A stretch of DNA of 53,746 nt from assembly GCA_021811865.1 (NCBI GenBank), contig JAKAQB010000019.1, forward strand, positions 1-53,746, read 5' to 3'. Every line of letters starts with the position of its first letter. Position 1 is the stretch's first letter. The position numbers were made by a program, and so were the translations under genes. The notes beneath the pieces are model-generated. The model worked only from the letters and a program-made list of their open reading frames with translations. It was not told the DNA's origin and ran no database searches. Below are positions 7,444 to 17,107 of the stretch, in pieces. This DNA is from Actinomycetes bacterium. GTDB lineage: Bacteria > Actinomycetota > Acidimicrobiia > Acidimicrobiales > Palsa-688.

Positions 7444-10083
7444 ATGCCGTTCACCTACTCCTTCGACCACAAGCACCGCCGGCAGCCGATGGAGCGCAAG
7501 GACCTGCTCGGGGGCAAGGGGGCGAACCTGGCGGAGATGACCTCGGTGCTCGGGTTGCCTGTGCCGCCGGGCTTCACGATCACCACCGACGCGTGCCGCG
7601 CCTACCTCGAGGGAGGCTGGCCGGACGGCCTCGACTCCGAGGTCACCCGGCAGGTCCGCAAGTTGGAACGGGCCATGGGCAAGCGGCTCGGGGACCCGTC
7701 GGACCCGCTGCTCGTGAGCGTCCGTTCCGGAGCCAGGTTCTCGATGCCGGGGATGATGGACACCGTGTTGAACCTCGGGCTCAACGACGAGTCGGTGAAG
7801 GGTCTGGCGGTGCAGACGAGCGACGAGCGCTTCGCGTACGACTCGTACCGGCGGTTCGCCTCCATGTACGGGCGGATCGTGCTCGGCCTCGACGGCAAGC
7901 TCTTCGACGGGGCGTTCGAGCAGGCGAAGGAGCGCTCCGGGGTGGACAGCGACGCCGACGTGGGCGCCGGCGCGCTCCGCGAGTTGGCCGAGACCTACAA
8001 AGCCGTCGTGGCCGACGCCACGGGCCAACCTTTCCCCCAGGATCCCGCCGACCAGCTGCGGGGCGCCATCGAGGCCGTCTTCCGCAGCTGGAACGGCGCC
8101 CGGGCCGTCGCCTACCGGGTGCGGGAGCGCATACCCCACGACCTCGGGACGGCCGTGAACGTGCAGGCGATGGTGTTCGGCAACCGCGACGACAACTCCG
8201 GCACCGGCGTCGGCTTCACCCGCGACCCGGCCACCGGCGCACAGGGCGAGTACGGCGACTTCCTCGTCAACGCCCAAGGCGAGGACGTGGTCGCCGGCAT
8301 CCGCAACACGCTCCCGCTGTCGGCCCTCCAGGACCGGTTCCCGAAGATCTTCAGGGAGCTCATGGGGGTCTTCGCCCGGCTGGAGGAGCACTACCGGGAC
8401 ATGTGCGACACCGAGTTCACCATCGAGCAGGGCAAGCTCTGGATGCTGCAGACCCGGGTCGGAAAGCGCACCGGCCGGGCGGCGCTGCGCATGGCCGTCG
8501 ACATGACCAGGCAGCGGGGCTGGAAGATCTCCCGTGAGGAGGCCATCGCCCGCGTCACGGCCGAGCACCTCGACCAGGTCCTGCACCCGCAGTTCGCGGA
8601 GAAGCCCTCCACGTTTCTCACCAGGGGCCTGGCTGCCTCACCGGGCGCCGCCGTCGGCAAGGTCTACTTCGATGCCACCGACGCCGCCGCGGCCGCCGAG
8701 AAGGGCGAGGCGGTGATCCTCGTCACCACCGAGACCTCCCCGGAGGACGTGCACGGGATGATCGCCTCGCAGGGGATCCTGACCTCCCGGGGCGGCCTGG
8801 TGAGCCATGCCGCCGTCGTTGCCCGCGGCTGGGGCAAGCCTGCTGTCGTCGGGGCCGAAGCGGTGCGGATCAGCGGCAGATCGTTCACCGTCGAGGGGAC
8901 GACGGTGCGCGAGGGCGACGTCATCTCCATCGACGGGGGAAGTGGCGAGGTCGCTCTCGGCGAGGTCGCCCTCACGCTGGCCGACCCGCCGGAGGAGCTC
9001 GCCGTCGTCCTCGGCTGGGCGGACCGGATCCGCAGGGGCAAGCTGGCCGTGCGGGCCAATGCCGACAACGGAGCCGATGCCGCCAATGCCAGGCAGTTTG
9101 GCGCCGAGGGCATCGGCTTGTGCCGCACGGAGCACATGTTCCTCGCCGAGGATCGCCTCCCGATCGTCCGCCGGATGATCCTCGCCTCCACGGCCGACGA
9201 CGAGCGCGCCGCCCTCGAGGAGCTGCGGGTGGCGCAGAAGGCCGACTTCCTCGCCATCCTCGAGGCCATGGACGGCCTGCCGGTCACCGTCCGGCTGCTC
9301 GACCCTCCCCTCCACGAGTTCCTGCCCTCCACGGAGGAGCTGGAGCTCGAGGATGCCACCACCGGGCTGTCGGAGGAGCAGCGCAAGCTCCTGTCGGCTG
9401 CCAAGGAGTGGAAGGAGGCCAACCCGATGCTCGGCACCCGCGGCGTTCGCCTCGGCGTCTTGAAGCCGGGCCTCTACCAGATGCAGGTGCGGGCCCTGAT
9501 GCAAGCCGCTGCCGAGCGCGTCGAGGCCGGCGGCAAGCCCCGAGTGGAGGTCATGATCCCCCTCACCGTGACCCGCCAGGAGCTCGGGCTGGCTCGCGGC
9601 TGGGTGGCCGACACGGTCGCCGAGGTGCTTGCCGGTGTAGCCAGGCGGACGGCCGGCAAGCTGGAGGTGCTCATCGGCACCATGATCGAGACCCCACGCG
9701 CCGCCGTGCGTGCCGACGAGATCGCCGAGGAGGCGGACTTCTTCAGCTTCGGGACCAACGACCTCACCCAGATGACGTTCGGCTTCAGCCGCGACGACGT
9801 CGAGGGCCGGCTCATGAACGCCTACCTGGAGCAGGGGCTCCTCCAGCGCAACCCGTTCGAGACCATCGACAAGGCGGGCGTCGGCGAGCTCGTCACCACC
9901 GCCGTCGAGCGCGGGAGGGCGACCCGGGCGAACCTCAAGCTCGGCGTCTGCGGTGAGCACGGCGGGGACCCGGAGTCGATCGACTTCTTCTACGACGTCG
10001 GGCTCGACTACGTGTCCTGCTCCCCCTATCGCGTGCCGATCGCCCGCCTGGCAGCGGCCCAGGCGGTCGTGGCCCGCTCCTGA
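7444..10083 (+). CDS. ppdK: Pyruvate, phosphate dikinase
   Basis: PPDK interconverts pyruvate, ATP and phosphate with phosphoenolpyruvate, AMP and pyrophosphate, linking glycolysis and gluconeogenesis. The ATG at 7444 follows a GGAGG site; the open frame extends upstream only into glyS. The product has 879 residues, the usual length. The N-terminal nucleotide domain begins with KDLLGGKGANLAEMTSVLG. The swivelling phosphohistidine domain has LTSRGGLVSHAAVVARG, with the catalytic histidine at residue 455. The C-terminal TIM barrel ends in GVCGEHGGDP, with the catalytic cysteine near residue 836. It lies between glyS and dnaG in the same direction. Confidence 0.97.
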   Translation: MPFTYSFDHKHRRQPMERKDLLGGKGANLAEMTSVLGLPVPPGFTITTDACRAYLEGGWPDGLDSEVTRQVRKLERAMGKRLGDPSDPLLVSVRSGARFSMPGMMDTVLNLGLNDESVKGLAVQTSDERFAYDSYRRFASMYGRIVLGLDGKLFDGAFEQAKERSGVDSDADVGAGALRELAETYKAVVADATGQPFPQDPADQLRGAIEAVFRSWNGARAVAYRVRERIPHDLGTAVNVQAMVFGNRDDNSGTGVGFTRDPATGAQGEYGDFLVNAQGEDVVAGIRNTLPLSALQDRFPKIFRELMGVFARLEEHYRDMCDTEFTIEQGKLWMLQTRVGKRTGRAALRMAVDMTRQRGWKISREEAIARVTAEHLDQVLHPQFAEKPSTFLTRGLAASPGAAVGKVYFDATDAAAAAEKGEAVILVTTETSPEDVHGMIASQGILTSRGGLVSHAAVVARGWGKPAVVGAEAVRISGRSFTVEGTTVREGDVISIDGGSGEVALGEVALTLADPPEELAVVLGWADRIRRGKLAVRANADNGADAANARQFGAEGIGLCRTEHMFLAEDRLPIVRRMILASTADDERAALEELRVAQKADFLAILEAMDGLPVTVRLLDPPLHEFLPSTEELELEDATTGLSEEQRKLLSAAKEWKEANPMLGTRGVRLGVLKPGLYQMQVRALMQAAAERVEAGGKPRVEVMIPLTVTRQELGLARGWVADTVAEVLAGVARRTAGKLEVLIGTMIETPRAAVRADEIAEEADFFSFGTNDLTQMTFGFSRDDVEGRLMNAYLEQGLLQRNPFETIDKAGVGELVTTAVERGRATRANLKLGVCGEHGGDPESIDFFYDVGLDYVSCSPYRVPIARLAAAQAVVARS

Positions 10084-10113
10084 TCCCACCCGACCGGCAG
10101 GGGGGAGCGCGCC

Positions 10114-12066
10114 GTGGGCATCGTCGACGAGGACATCGCCCGCGTCCGCGCCGCTACCGACTTCGTGGCCCTCGTCTCCGAGCACCTGGCCCTTCGGCGC
10201 GTCGGCACCCGCTGGGTCGGCCTCTGCCCGTTCCACACCGAGAAGACGCCGTCGTTGTACGTGAACGCCGCCGAGGGCCTGTACCACTGCTTCGGCTGCC
10301 AGGCCAGCGGCGACGTCATCACCTTCGTGCGGGAGCTTGAGCACCTCGACTTCGTCGAAGCCGTCGAGAAGCTGGCCGCCCGGGCAGGGATCACCCTGCG
10401 CTACGACGACGAGGCGACGGCACGCGACCACCGGCAGCGGGCCCGCATCTACGACGTCGTCGCCGGTGCCGTGGAGTGGTACCACGCCCAGCTGATCGAC
10501 GCTCCCGGCGCGGCGGCGGCGCGCCGCTACCTGCGGGCAGAGCGGGGCTACGACGGCGAGGTGGTGCGGCGCTACCGGCTCGGCTGGGCGCCTGACGGCT
10601 GGGAGCCCCTGCGGCGGGCGCTGCGCCTCCCCCAGGCGGCGCTCGTCGACGCCGGCCTGGGCTCCCTCGACGGGCAGGGGCGGTACCGGGACTTCTTCCG
10701 CTCCCGGCTGCTGTTCCCGATCTTCGACCCGAGCGACCGGCCGATCGGTGCTGGCGGCCGCTCGCTGCCCGGAGGCAGGCCGCCCAAGTACAAGAACACG
10801 ACGGGGACGGCCGTCTACGACAAGAGCAGCGTCTTGTACGGGCTCAACTGGGCCAAGCGGGCGATCGTCGCCGGCGACCGGGTTGTGGTCTGCGAGGGCT
10901 ACACCGACGTCATCGGCTTGCAGCGCGCCGGGGTCGACGAGGCGGTGGCGACGTGCGGCACGGCCCTCGCCGACGGCCACCTCCGGCTGCTCACCAAGTT
11001 CGCCCACCGCGTCGTGCTCGCCTACGACGCCGACGCCGCCGGCCAGGCGGCGGCGGAGCGCATCCAGGACTGGGAGCGACGCTACGGCGTCGACGTCCGG
11101 GTGGCAGCCCTACCGTCGGGCGAGGACCCTGCCGACGTCGCGCGCCGCGACCCCGCCCTGCTGCAGCGGGCGATCGCCGGGGCCCAGCCCCTCGTCGGCT
11201 TCCAGCTGGCGCGCCACTTCGGCCGGGCCGACCTCGCCAGCCCCGAGGGCCGGGTGAGGGCGGCGAGGGGAGCCTTGGCGGTCGTCCCCGAGGGATTGGA
11301 CCCGCTGGTGCGCGACCAGTACCTGATGGAGATCGCGGATCGGACCCGCATCCCTCCCGACGAGCTCCGCCGGCTGCGGGCGGCACCGGCCGAGGCACAC
11401 CGCCAGCCGGAGGCGGCCCGATCCCGCCGGTCAGGTGCCGGGCAGCGGGCGGTGCCCGACCGATCGCCTGAGGAGGAGCACCGGCCGCTGCGGGGCTCGG
11501 GCGGGCAGGGGCAGTCCCCGACGGCAGCGGGGACAGCGGGCACGCCACGGCCGGCGCCGGAACGATCGATGCCCGCTGCGGAACTGGCGGCGCTGACCCT
11601 CGCAGTGCACCAACCCGGCGACGTCGCCGACCGCCTGGAGCGCTGCTTGCTGTCCCACCCGTTGGCTCGGGCGGTCTACGACCAGCTGGCGTGCTCCGAC
11701 ACCCTCGCCGCTGCGGTGCAGACATCGCCGCCCGAGGTGGGCCGCCTGCTGGCAGAGCTGGCCGTGACGGAGCCCGAGAGCTCGGCTGACGACGTGATGG
11801 TGCGGGTGGTCGAGCTCGCCGGCCAGCGTGCGGTGGCCGAGCTGCAAGCCGAGCTGCGCGCCGCGCCAAGCGAGGACGCCCCCGCGTACGTCGACAACAT
11901 CGCCTGGCTCAAGCTGGCGGTCGAGGCGCTGCGGCCGGGCTCGCCGTCGGGGGCCGCCGCTGCGTCGGAGGCGGAGCGTCGCTTGGTAGCTTGGTTCGTG
12001 GCCCGACAATCGCCCGGCCCGCTGGACGCCGGCGAGCAGGCAGAGCCGACGGGGGGGAGCGGATGA
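10114..12066 (+). CDS. dnaG: DNA primase
   Basis: DnaG synthesises RNA primers at the replication fork. The product has 650 residues from the GTG at 10114, which follows a GGGGGGAG stretch. The N-terminal CHC2 zinc finger uses C38, H41, C59 and C62 (CPFH and CFGC). The TOPRIM core has [12 protein letters not shown] (catalytic Glu) and YDADAAG (the D-x-D pair). Residues ~440-500 form a basic, low-complexity linker before the C-terminal helicase-binding part. The stop overlaps the sigma factor start as ATGA, so dnaG and the sigma gene are coupled, recalling the classical macromolecular-synthesis operon. Confidence 0.97.
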   Translation: MGIVDEDIARVRAATDFVALVSEHLALRRVGTRWVGLCPFHTEKTPSLYVNAAEGLYHCFGCQASGDVITFVRELEHLDFVEAVEKLAARAGITLRYDDEATARDHRQRARIYDVVAGAVEWYHAQLIDAPGAAAARRYLRAERGYDGEVVRRYRLGWAPDGWEPLRRALRLPQAALVDAGLGSLDGQGRYRDFFRSRLLFPIFDPSDRPIGAGGRSLPGGRPPKYKNTTGTAVYDKSSVLYGLNWAKRAIVAGDRVVVCEGYTDVIGLQRAGVDEAVATCGTALADGHLRLLTKFAHRVVLAYDADAAGQAAAERIQDWERRYGVDVRVAALPSGEDPADVARRDPALLQRAIAGAQPLVGFQLARHFGRADLASPEGRVRAARGALAVVPEGLDPLVRDQYLMEIADRTRIPPDELRRLRAAPAEAHRQPEAARSRRSGAGQRAVPDRSPEEEHRPLRGSGGQGQSPTAAGTAGTPRPAPERSMPAAELAALTLAVHQPGDVADRLERCLLSHPLARAVYDQLACSDTLAAAVQTSPPEVGRLLAELAVTEPESSADDVMVRVVELAGQRAVAELQAELRAAPSEDAPAYVDNIAWLKLAVEALRPGSPSGAAAASEAERRLVAWFVARQSPGPLDAGEQAEPTGGSG

Positions 12067-13319
12067 TCGCCGGCCCGGCCACGCCGTTCACCGACGGCGG
12101 CGAGCCGACCGCCGACTTCCTCGCCCTGCTGGTGGTCGGGCGGGAGCGAGGCTGGCTGTCGCCGGACGACCTGATGGCCGTCCTGCAGGGTGTGGAGCTC
12201 AGCCCAGCGCTCATCGACGCCGCCGTGGACCGGGTCCGGGCCGAGGGCGTCGAGTGGCGCGAGGAGCCCACCGACGGGGGTCCGTCCCCGCCGGCGCTCC
12301 TTGGCGGGGGTCCGTCCCCGCCGGCGCCCACCGGGTGGACACCCTCGGCGGGCGGCCGGGCACGCGCCGCCGGCTACGAGGACGGCGAGATGCCGGCGGG
12401 TGGCGCGGGCGCCGACCCGGTCCGCCTCTACCTGCGTGAGATCGGCCGGGCGCCGCTGCTGAGCTCCGCCGAGGAGGTCGCCCTGGCCCGACGCGTCGAG
12501 CGGGGCCTGGCCGCCACCCGCCGGCTCGTGGAACGGGTCGAGGCCGGAGAGGACGTCGACGACGGCGCCGACGAGCGCCTCCGCGTCGACGGCCGCTCCG
12601 CCAAGCAGGAGCTCGTCGAGGCCAACCTCCGGCTCGTGGTGTCGATCGCCAAGCGCTACCGCAACCGGGGGATGCCCTTCCTCGACCTGATCCAAGAGGG
12701 CAACCTCGGTCTGATGCGGGCGGTCGACAAGTTCGACTACAGCAAGGGTTTCAAGTTCTCCACCTACGCCACGTGGTGGATCCGCCAGGCGATAACGCGG
12801 GCGATCGCCGACCAGGCACGGACGATCCGCATCCCCGTGCATGTGGTGGAGACCATCAACGGTGTGGTGCGCGTGCAGCGCCAGCTGCTGCAGGACCTGA
12901 GTCGGGAGCCGACGGTGGCGGAGGTGGCCGAGGCTGCCGAGATGACCCCGAGCCGCGTGCGGGAGATCCTGCGCGTCAGCCAGGAGACGGTCTCCCTCGA
13001 GCAGCCGATGGGCGAGGACGACTTCAGCCTGTCGGACGTCATCGAGGACGTGGGTGCGCTCGGCCCGGCCGATGCCGCCACCCGCTCGCTGCTGAACGAC
13101 GCCGTCGCGGCGGCCCTCGCTGATCTCCCGGAGCGGGACCGGCTGGTGGTCCGCCTCCGCTTCGGCCTCGACGACGGCCACGTGCACACCCTCGAGGAGG
13201 TGGGTCGCGAGTTTGGGGTGACCCGCGAGCGGATCCGCCAGATCGAGTCCAAGACCCTGGCGAAGCTCCGCAACCCGTCCCGCCACGGTCACTTGCGCGA
13301 CTACCTCGACGACCGGTAG
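12063..13319 (+). CDS. rpoD: RNA polymerase sigma-70 factor, primary type
   Basis: This group 1-type sigma factor directs RNA polymerase to housekeeping promoters. The product has 418 residues. A region 1.1-like helical domain ([20 protein letters not shown]) is present, then a Pro/Gly linker with a repeated GGPSPPA. Region 1.2 starts at [17 protein letters not shown]. Region 2 has [20 protein letters not shown] and [18 protein letters not shown]. Region 4.2 ends with [20 protein letters not shown]. The presence of region 1.1 and coupling to dnaG favour a primary sigma factor over a stress paralogue. Confidence 0.93.
   Translation: MIAGPATPFTDGGEPTADFLALLVVGRERGWLSPDDLMAVLQGVELSPALIDAAVDRVRAEGVEWREEPTDGGPSPPALLGGGPSPPAPTGWTPSAGGRARAAGYEDGEMPAGGAGADPVRLYLREIGRAPLLSSAEEVALARRVERGLAATRRLVERVEAGEDVDDGADERLRVDGRSAKQELVEANLRLVVSIAKRYRNRGMPFLDLIQEGNLGLMRAVDKFDYSKGFKFSTYATWWIRQAITRAIADQARTIRIPVHVVETINGVVRVQRQLLQDLSREPTVAEVAEAAEMTPSRVREILRVSQETVSLEQPMGEDDFSLSDVIEDVGALGPADAATRSLLNDAVAAALADLPERDRLVVRLRFGLDDGHVHTLEEVGREFGVTRERIRQIESKTLAKLRNPSRHGHLRDYLDDR
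12275..12327 (+). repeat. Direct repeat in the sigma-factor linker
   Basis: A 23-base sequence (12275-12297) recurs at 12305-12327 with a 30-base period. It encodes GGPSPPA twice in the disordered linker between regions 1.1 and 1.2. The period is a multiple of three, so the frame is kept. Confidence 0.8.
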
Positions 13320-13338
13320 GGGTGTTGGGACGGTGGGG

Positions 13339-13812
13339 TCAGGGCCAGTCGCCGCCGGCCGGCGGCCCGAGGGCGGCACGCAGCTGCTCGGGGACCGGGA
13401 TCTTGCCTCGAGGCTCGCCGGCGGTCCCCTGCCCGGCGGTCTCCAGGCCGACGGTCACGTACACCGTCCGGGCGTCGAGCACCACCCGGGTCCCGGAGAC
13501 GACGCGGAAGGCCACGGTGAGGGAGTGGGCGCCGATCCCGACGAGGCGGACGAGGACGTCCGCCTCGTCTCCCCAGCGCAGCGGCCCCCGCCAGTCCAGC
13601 TCGCAGTGCACCAACTGCACGTCGGTCCCCGAGGCGACGAGCGCGACGTAACTCACCCCGCCGTCGTCGAGGAACGTGCCGAACGCCTCGTCGAACCACG
13701 CCAGGTACCAGGCGTTGAACACGACGCCCTGCTGGTCGCACTCGAAGTAGCGGACCCGGTGGTGGTGCCGGCTGACCCTGCCGGACCCCCGGGCGTCAGC
13801 GCGCTGGTGCAT
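13339..13812 (-). CDS. Acyl-CoA thioesterase, 4-hydroxybenzoyl-CoA type hotdog fold
   Basis: This is a 157-residue hotdog-fold protein, likely hydrolysing acyl-CoA thioesters. RVRYFECDQQGVVFNAWYLA fits the 4HBT active-site signature, with Asp26 in the catalytic position, followed by WFDEAFG. TDVQLVHCELDWRGPLRWGD forms the core strand region. It ends in a Pro/Gly-rich tail. The start ATG lies eight bases after TACCGT (13826-13821) on the minus strand, consistent with a leaderless transcript. It converges on the sigma gene. The substrate cannot be told from sequence. Confidence 0.85.
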   Translation of the reverse strand: MHQRADARGSGRVSRHHHRVRYFECDQQGVVFNAWYLAWFDEAFGTFLDDGGVSYVALVASGTDVQLVHCELDWRGPLRWGDEADVLVRLVGIGAHSLTVAFRVVSGTRVVLDARTVYVTVGLETAGQGTAGEPRGKIPVPEQLRAALGPPAGGDWP

Positions 13813-13861
13813 CGGCGCCGACGGTAGCGCCGCCTCGCAGCTGGTAGGGTCTAGCGGACCT

Positions 13862-13934
13862 TCCGGGGTAGCTCAACCGGCAGAGCGGGTGGCTGTTAAC
13901 CACTAGGTTGGGGGTTCGAGTCCCTCCCCCGGAG
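13862..13934 (+). tRNA. tRNA-Asn (GTT)
   Basis: A full cloverleaf folds: acceptor TCCGGGG with CCCCGGA, D arm GCTC/GAGC, anticodon arm GGTGG/CCACT with loop CTGTTAA (anticodon GTT), and T arm GGGGG/CCCTC with TTCGAGT. No CCA is encoded; GCGCC follows. A TAGGGT -10 element lies 11 bases upstream. Confidence 0.97.
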
Positions 13935-13935
13935 C

Positions 13936-14321
13936 GCCGGTCCAGTCGATCGCATAGCTCGCAGACGTGCTCGTGAAGCGCTCGGGGATGCTCGCCTCGA
14001 CGAGGGCGTCGCAGAGCTGTTGGAGCGCCTCGGACGGCGTCCCGTCGGGACGGTCCTTGGCGAGCACCTTCGCCACGAGGTGCGTCGTGTACTCCACTTG
14101 GCGGCAGGTGAGCAGATGCGGGCCGGCCTTCCACGAGGTCCGCACCCCGAGGCGGACCTGGTCGGCCGGCTCGAGGCGCAGAGAGCCGCGTGCCCGACGG
14201 TGGGGTGCGCGCTCCCATGACCGGTCGCGAGGCAGACCTGCATCCCGACGAGCAGGCGGTCGTGGTGGTCGGAGAGCACCGGCACGGCGCGGGCCCGACG
14301 ACCGCCGACGAGAACGAGCAC
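13936..14321 (-). pseudogene. Transposase remnant, frameshifted
   Basis: The minus strand directly downstream of tRNA-Asn reads as a protein fragment in two frames. One frame gives HHDRLLVGMQVCLATGHGSA, running on to VGHAAL. Near 14175 it continues in another frame as LRLEPADQVRLGVRTSWKAG and on through LTCRQVEYTTHLVAKVLAKD to FTSTSASYAIDWT, ending at the tRNA. The pattern RPDGxPSEAL...DALxEASIP...SYAxDWT resembles actinobacterial DDE transposases as I remember them. The C-terminal catalytic half is missing. The frameshift and truncation make it a remnant. Assignment rests on pattern memory only. Confidence 0.42.
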
Positions 14322-14600
14322 CCCGCCCGAGCGACAGACGAACGTCGGTGCCGCGAACGCCGCGCAGCTCGGCGCCGATCAGTCCCGCCCCCGCTCCGGG
14401 GCAGGCAGGGGCGTTCGCGCGATCCTGGCGGAGCCTGGTCGGCTGCGCGTCCGGGAGCGCGAGGTGGCAAGCAAGCTCCCGGGCGAGTACGGGGCCTTGG
14501 CTCTCTCCCTCGGCATCGGCATCGGCACTGGGCCAGATTGCCGCCGGAGGCCTCACGCTGTCTCCCGCCGACCGCACAAACCTCTGACACGAAGGTTAGA

Positions 14601-14963
14601 TCAGGGTGGAGAGCGTCGGATGCGGATCAGATCGTGAGTCACGATCGCCAGCGCTCCTCCAAGGCCGTCGAGGTCGCCGGCGGCGATCAGCGTCATGAGG
14701 GTTGCGTGCGTTGCTGCTCGGCTTTCGTCGATCGGGCGGGGGACGACGATCCCGCAGTGCGTGCCGATGGGGTAGGCGCGAAGGTCGGAGAAGTCCAGGT
14801 CCAGCGTCACAAGGACCCGATTCTCGGACACGGCGGCCGCCACCACGATCTCGTCGGGCTGACCGGCGAGATCCTCGTCAAAGACGGTGTCGGCGTCATG
14901 GCCGGCCTCGAGGAAAATGTTGGTGGCCAGGTGAGGGAGGTTCTCGTCGAGCTTGAACCTCAC
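14601..14963 (-). CDS. DUF5615-family PIN-like toxin
   Basis: This is a small PIN-like nuclease of the DUF5615 (Mut7-C-like) group, normally the toxin of a pair with a DUF433 antitoxin. From the GTG at 14963 it has 120 residues. VRFKLDENLPHLATNIFLEA at the start and LVTLDLDFSDLR in the centre carry the acidic residues of the family. A longer frame starts at 15014. The GTG is preferred because it aligns with the family N terminus and lies seven bases after the stop of the decayed DUF433-like frame. The toxin itself appears intact. Confidence 0.8.
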   Translation of the reverse strand: MRFKLDENLPHLATNIFLEAGHDADTVFDEDLAGQPDEIVVAAAVSENRVLVTLDLDFSDLRAYPIGTHCGIVVPRPIDESRAATHATLMTLIAAGDLDGLGGALAIVTHDLIRIRRSPP

Positions 14964-14970
14964 TGGCTCG

Positions 14971-15132
14971 TTAGCGGGCGACGGGCGCCAGCCGATGGAC
15001 CTCTTGGCGAGCAAGCCACGAGCCGTAGGCCAGCGCCCCCCGGATGCCTTCGACGGTCAGCGAACAGAGCAGGACGGAGAGCTGTCGCGTCCCAACGCCA
15101 GTCCCAACAAGACCGTCCCGACGCGTCCTGGG
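14971..15132 (-). pseudogene. Decayed DUF433-type antitoxin, C-terminal part
   Basis: Immediately upstream of the toxin, one minus-strand frame ends LTVEGIRGALAYGSWLARQE, which fits the C-terminal helices of DUF433 antitoxins. The preceding part, GRVGTVLLGLALGRD, lies in another frame. The N-terminal DNA-binding half is not found before the acyl-CoA dehydrogenase gene ends at 15173. I infer a frameshifted, truncated antitoxin. The match is by eye on short segments. Confidence 0.35.
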
Positions 15133-15172
15133 CCGAGCCACGTCGTTGCGGCGGTCGGTGCAGCGGCGAAGC

Positions 15173-16447
15173 TCACCCGGACCCATGCTGCCAGCGGGCG
15201 ATCTCCGCTCGGCCGACCACCATGTGGTGGACCTCGTCCGGCCCATCGGCGAAGCGCAGCGTCCGTTGCGCGGTGTACATCTCGGCGAGCGGCGTCCACT
15301 GCGAGACGCCGGTGGCTCCGTGGATCTGGATGGCCTGGTCGATGATGGCGCACACCCGCTGGGGCACCATCGCCTTGACAGCGCTCACCCACACCCGGGC
15401 GTCGGCATTGCCCATCAGATCCATCGCCTTGGCGGCCCGGAGCACCATCAGGCGCATCGCCTCGATGTCGATGCGAGCACGCGAGACCCATTCGGTGTTC
15501 TTGCCGAGGGCGATGATCGGCTTGCCGAATGCCTCCCGCGACAGGCCACGCTTGACCATGAGCTCCAGCGCCTTGTCGGCCGCCCCGATGGAGCGCATGC
15601 AGTGGTGGATGCGACCGGGTCCGAGTCGCATCTGGGAGATCTCGAAGCCCCGACCCTCGCCGAGGAGGATGCTGTCGCGGGGGACCCGAACGTCGGAGAA
15701 CCGCAGGTGCATGTGCCCGTGTGGCGCGTCGTCGTGGCCGAAGACGAGCATGGGCCCGACCACCTCGACACCAGGTGCGTCCATCGGCACGAGGATCTGG
15801 CTCTGCTGCAGGTGCGTGGGTCCGTCGGGGTTGGTCCGCACCATCACGATCAGGACCCGGCAGCGAGGGTCGCCGGCGCCGGAGATGAAGTACTTCTCAC
15901 CGTTGATCACCCACTCGTCACCGTCGAGCACGGCCGAGCAGGCGATGTTGCGGGCGTCGGAGGAGGCCAGATCCGGTTCGGTCATCGCGTACGCCGAACG
16001 GATCTCGCCGGCGAGCAGCGGCTCCAACCAGCGCTTCTTCTGCTCGGGGGTGCCCACCCGCTGGAGGACCTCCATGTTGCCGGTGTCCGGCGCCGAGCAG
16101 TTGAGGCATTCGGAGGCCAGCGGGTTCTTCCCGAGCTCGAAGGCGATGTAGGCGTAATCGAGGTTGGCGAGACCCTCACCGGTCTCGGCGTCGGGCAGGA
16201 AGAAGTTCCACAGACCCTCTGCCCTCGCCTGCGCCTTGGCGCCGTCGAGCAGCTCGAGCTGGCCCGGAGCGAAGCTCCACCGGTCGGCACGCCCCTCGCC
16301 GAGGGCGAAGAACTCCGCCGACATCGGCTCGACCTGGTCGGCCACGAACCGCTTGACGCGTTGGAGGAGAGGGCGGGCCTCCTCGGAGACCGACAGGTTG
16401 TACAGCTCACCGCCGAAATCGTCGGTGTTGATGGGCTTGGCGGGCAT
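15173..16447 (-). CDS. Acyl-CoA dehydrogenase (ACAD10/11-like)
   Basis: This FAD-dependent enzyme introduces a 2,3-double bond into an acyl-CoA. It has 424 residues from the ATG at 16447, which has GGAGG five bases upstream; an in-frame ATG at 16492 has none. YAMTEPDLASSDARNIACSA is the FAD/substrate loop. GPGRIHHCMRSIGAADKALE and HGATGVSQWTPLAEMYTAQR follow, with LRFADGPDEVHHMVVGRAEI at the C terminus. The last motif is typical of the ACAD10/11-type subgroup, which handles branched or hydroxylated acyl chains. The substrate is not deducible. Confidence 0.93.
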   Translation of the reverse strand: MPAKPINTDDFGGELYNLSVSEEARPLLQRVKRFVADQVEPMSAEFFALGEGRADRWSFAPGQLELLDGAKAQARAEGLWNFFLPDAETGEGLANLDYAYIAFELGKNPLASECLNCSAPDTGNMEVLQRVGTPEQKKRWLEPLLAGEIRSAYAMTEPDLASSDARNIACSAVLDGDEWVINGEKYFISGAGDPRCRVLIVMVRTNPDGPTHLQQSQILVPMDAPGVEVVGPMLVFGHDDAPHGHMHLRFSDVRVPRDSILLGEGRGFEISQMRLGPGRIHHCMRSIGAADKALELMVKRGLSREAFGKPIIALGKNTEWVSRARIDIEAMRLMVLRAAKAMDLMGNADARVWVSAVKAMVPQRVCAIIDQAIQIHGATGVSQWTPLAEMYTAQRTLRFADGPDEVHHMVVGRAEIARWQHGSG

Positions 16448-16553
16448 GGCGACCTCCGCGGCCGGCCGGTCGGCCGGCACCGCCTCGATCATGCCGCGCC
16501 ACGGGTAGGGCCGAGAAGGCCGGAAGGCCGTTCCCGTCGTGGCCGGCGCCGGC

Positions 16554-17003
16554 TCAGGGCTGACTGACCACGACCCTCGCCGCGCCCTGCAGCACGATCA
16601 CGTCGACGTCCCGCCCCATCGGCTGGCCGACGTAGCAGGTGTCCTCTGTGCGCTTCGCCCGGCTGGTCTGCGGGCACAGCCGGGCGGTCATGCGGGTGTG
16701 GAGGCGGCCGTGCCCGTCGGTCTTCACCGTCACCGATCCGTGGGCGCACGGGTCCTTGGGGGCGATCCACACCTTGGCGCCGCACTCCGCCAGGGTGACC
16801 CTCGTGCCGGCCGGGAAGCCCCAGCCGCTGACGACGAGCCGGCGGCCGGCCATGGCGTGGCTCGGCGTGACGGTGAGGTGCGGGTGCGGCGGGGAGGCGG
16901 CGACCGACGGTGTGGCGCCCGACGGTGTGGCGCCGAGACCGGTGGCCAGGGCCGTGACGGCTACGGCGACGGCGCAGGCGAGGACGGCGGGGCGGGTGCG
17001 CAT
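16554..17003 (-). CDS. Secreted protein with Ig-like/neocarzinostatin-type fold
   Basis: The product has 149 residues. From the ATG at 17003 it has an Arg-start signal peptide (MRTRPAVLACAVAVAVTALA) and a short Ala/Pro linker. One beta-sandwich-like domain follows: LTVTPSHAMAGRRLVVSGWG, then GTRVTLAECG, with four cysteines that could pair. The phrase V-SGxGFxxGTxVTLAxC resembles the neocarzinostatin-family chromophore-binding fold. The longer frame back to 17201 runs through antisense tRNA sequence and is discarded. Function unknown; extracellular by inference. Confidence 0.7.
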   Translation of the reverse strand: MRTRPAVLACAVAVAVTALATGLGATPSGATPSVAASPPHPHLTVTPSHAMAGRRLVVSGWGFPAGTRVTLAECGAKVWIAPKDPCAHGSVTVKTDGHGRLHTRMTARLCPQTSRAKRTEDTCYVGQPMGRDVDVIVLQGAARVVVSQP

Positions 17004-17107
17004 CGAAGCGTTGGACGCCGGCGTGAGGGCGTTGGTTCCCGGCGCCGCCGGATGAAGGCGCCGGCGGGTGGGGCGACCCCTTACTATGCCCTGCATGAGC
17101 AGGGTAA

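Noticed and set aside
12275..12327. CRISPR-like direct repeat
   Set aside because: Only two units, a 30-base period, in frame within the sigma-factor linker.
13796..14590. Minus-strand open frames ending GGTRTPNL, GLEPPT or RDSNPQPSG at tRNA-Asn
   Set aside because: These endings are the well-known translation of antisense tRNA sequence. Only the transposase-like segment upstream was kept, as a remnant.
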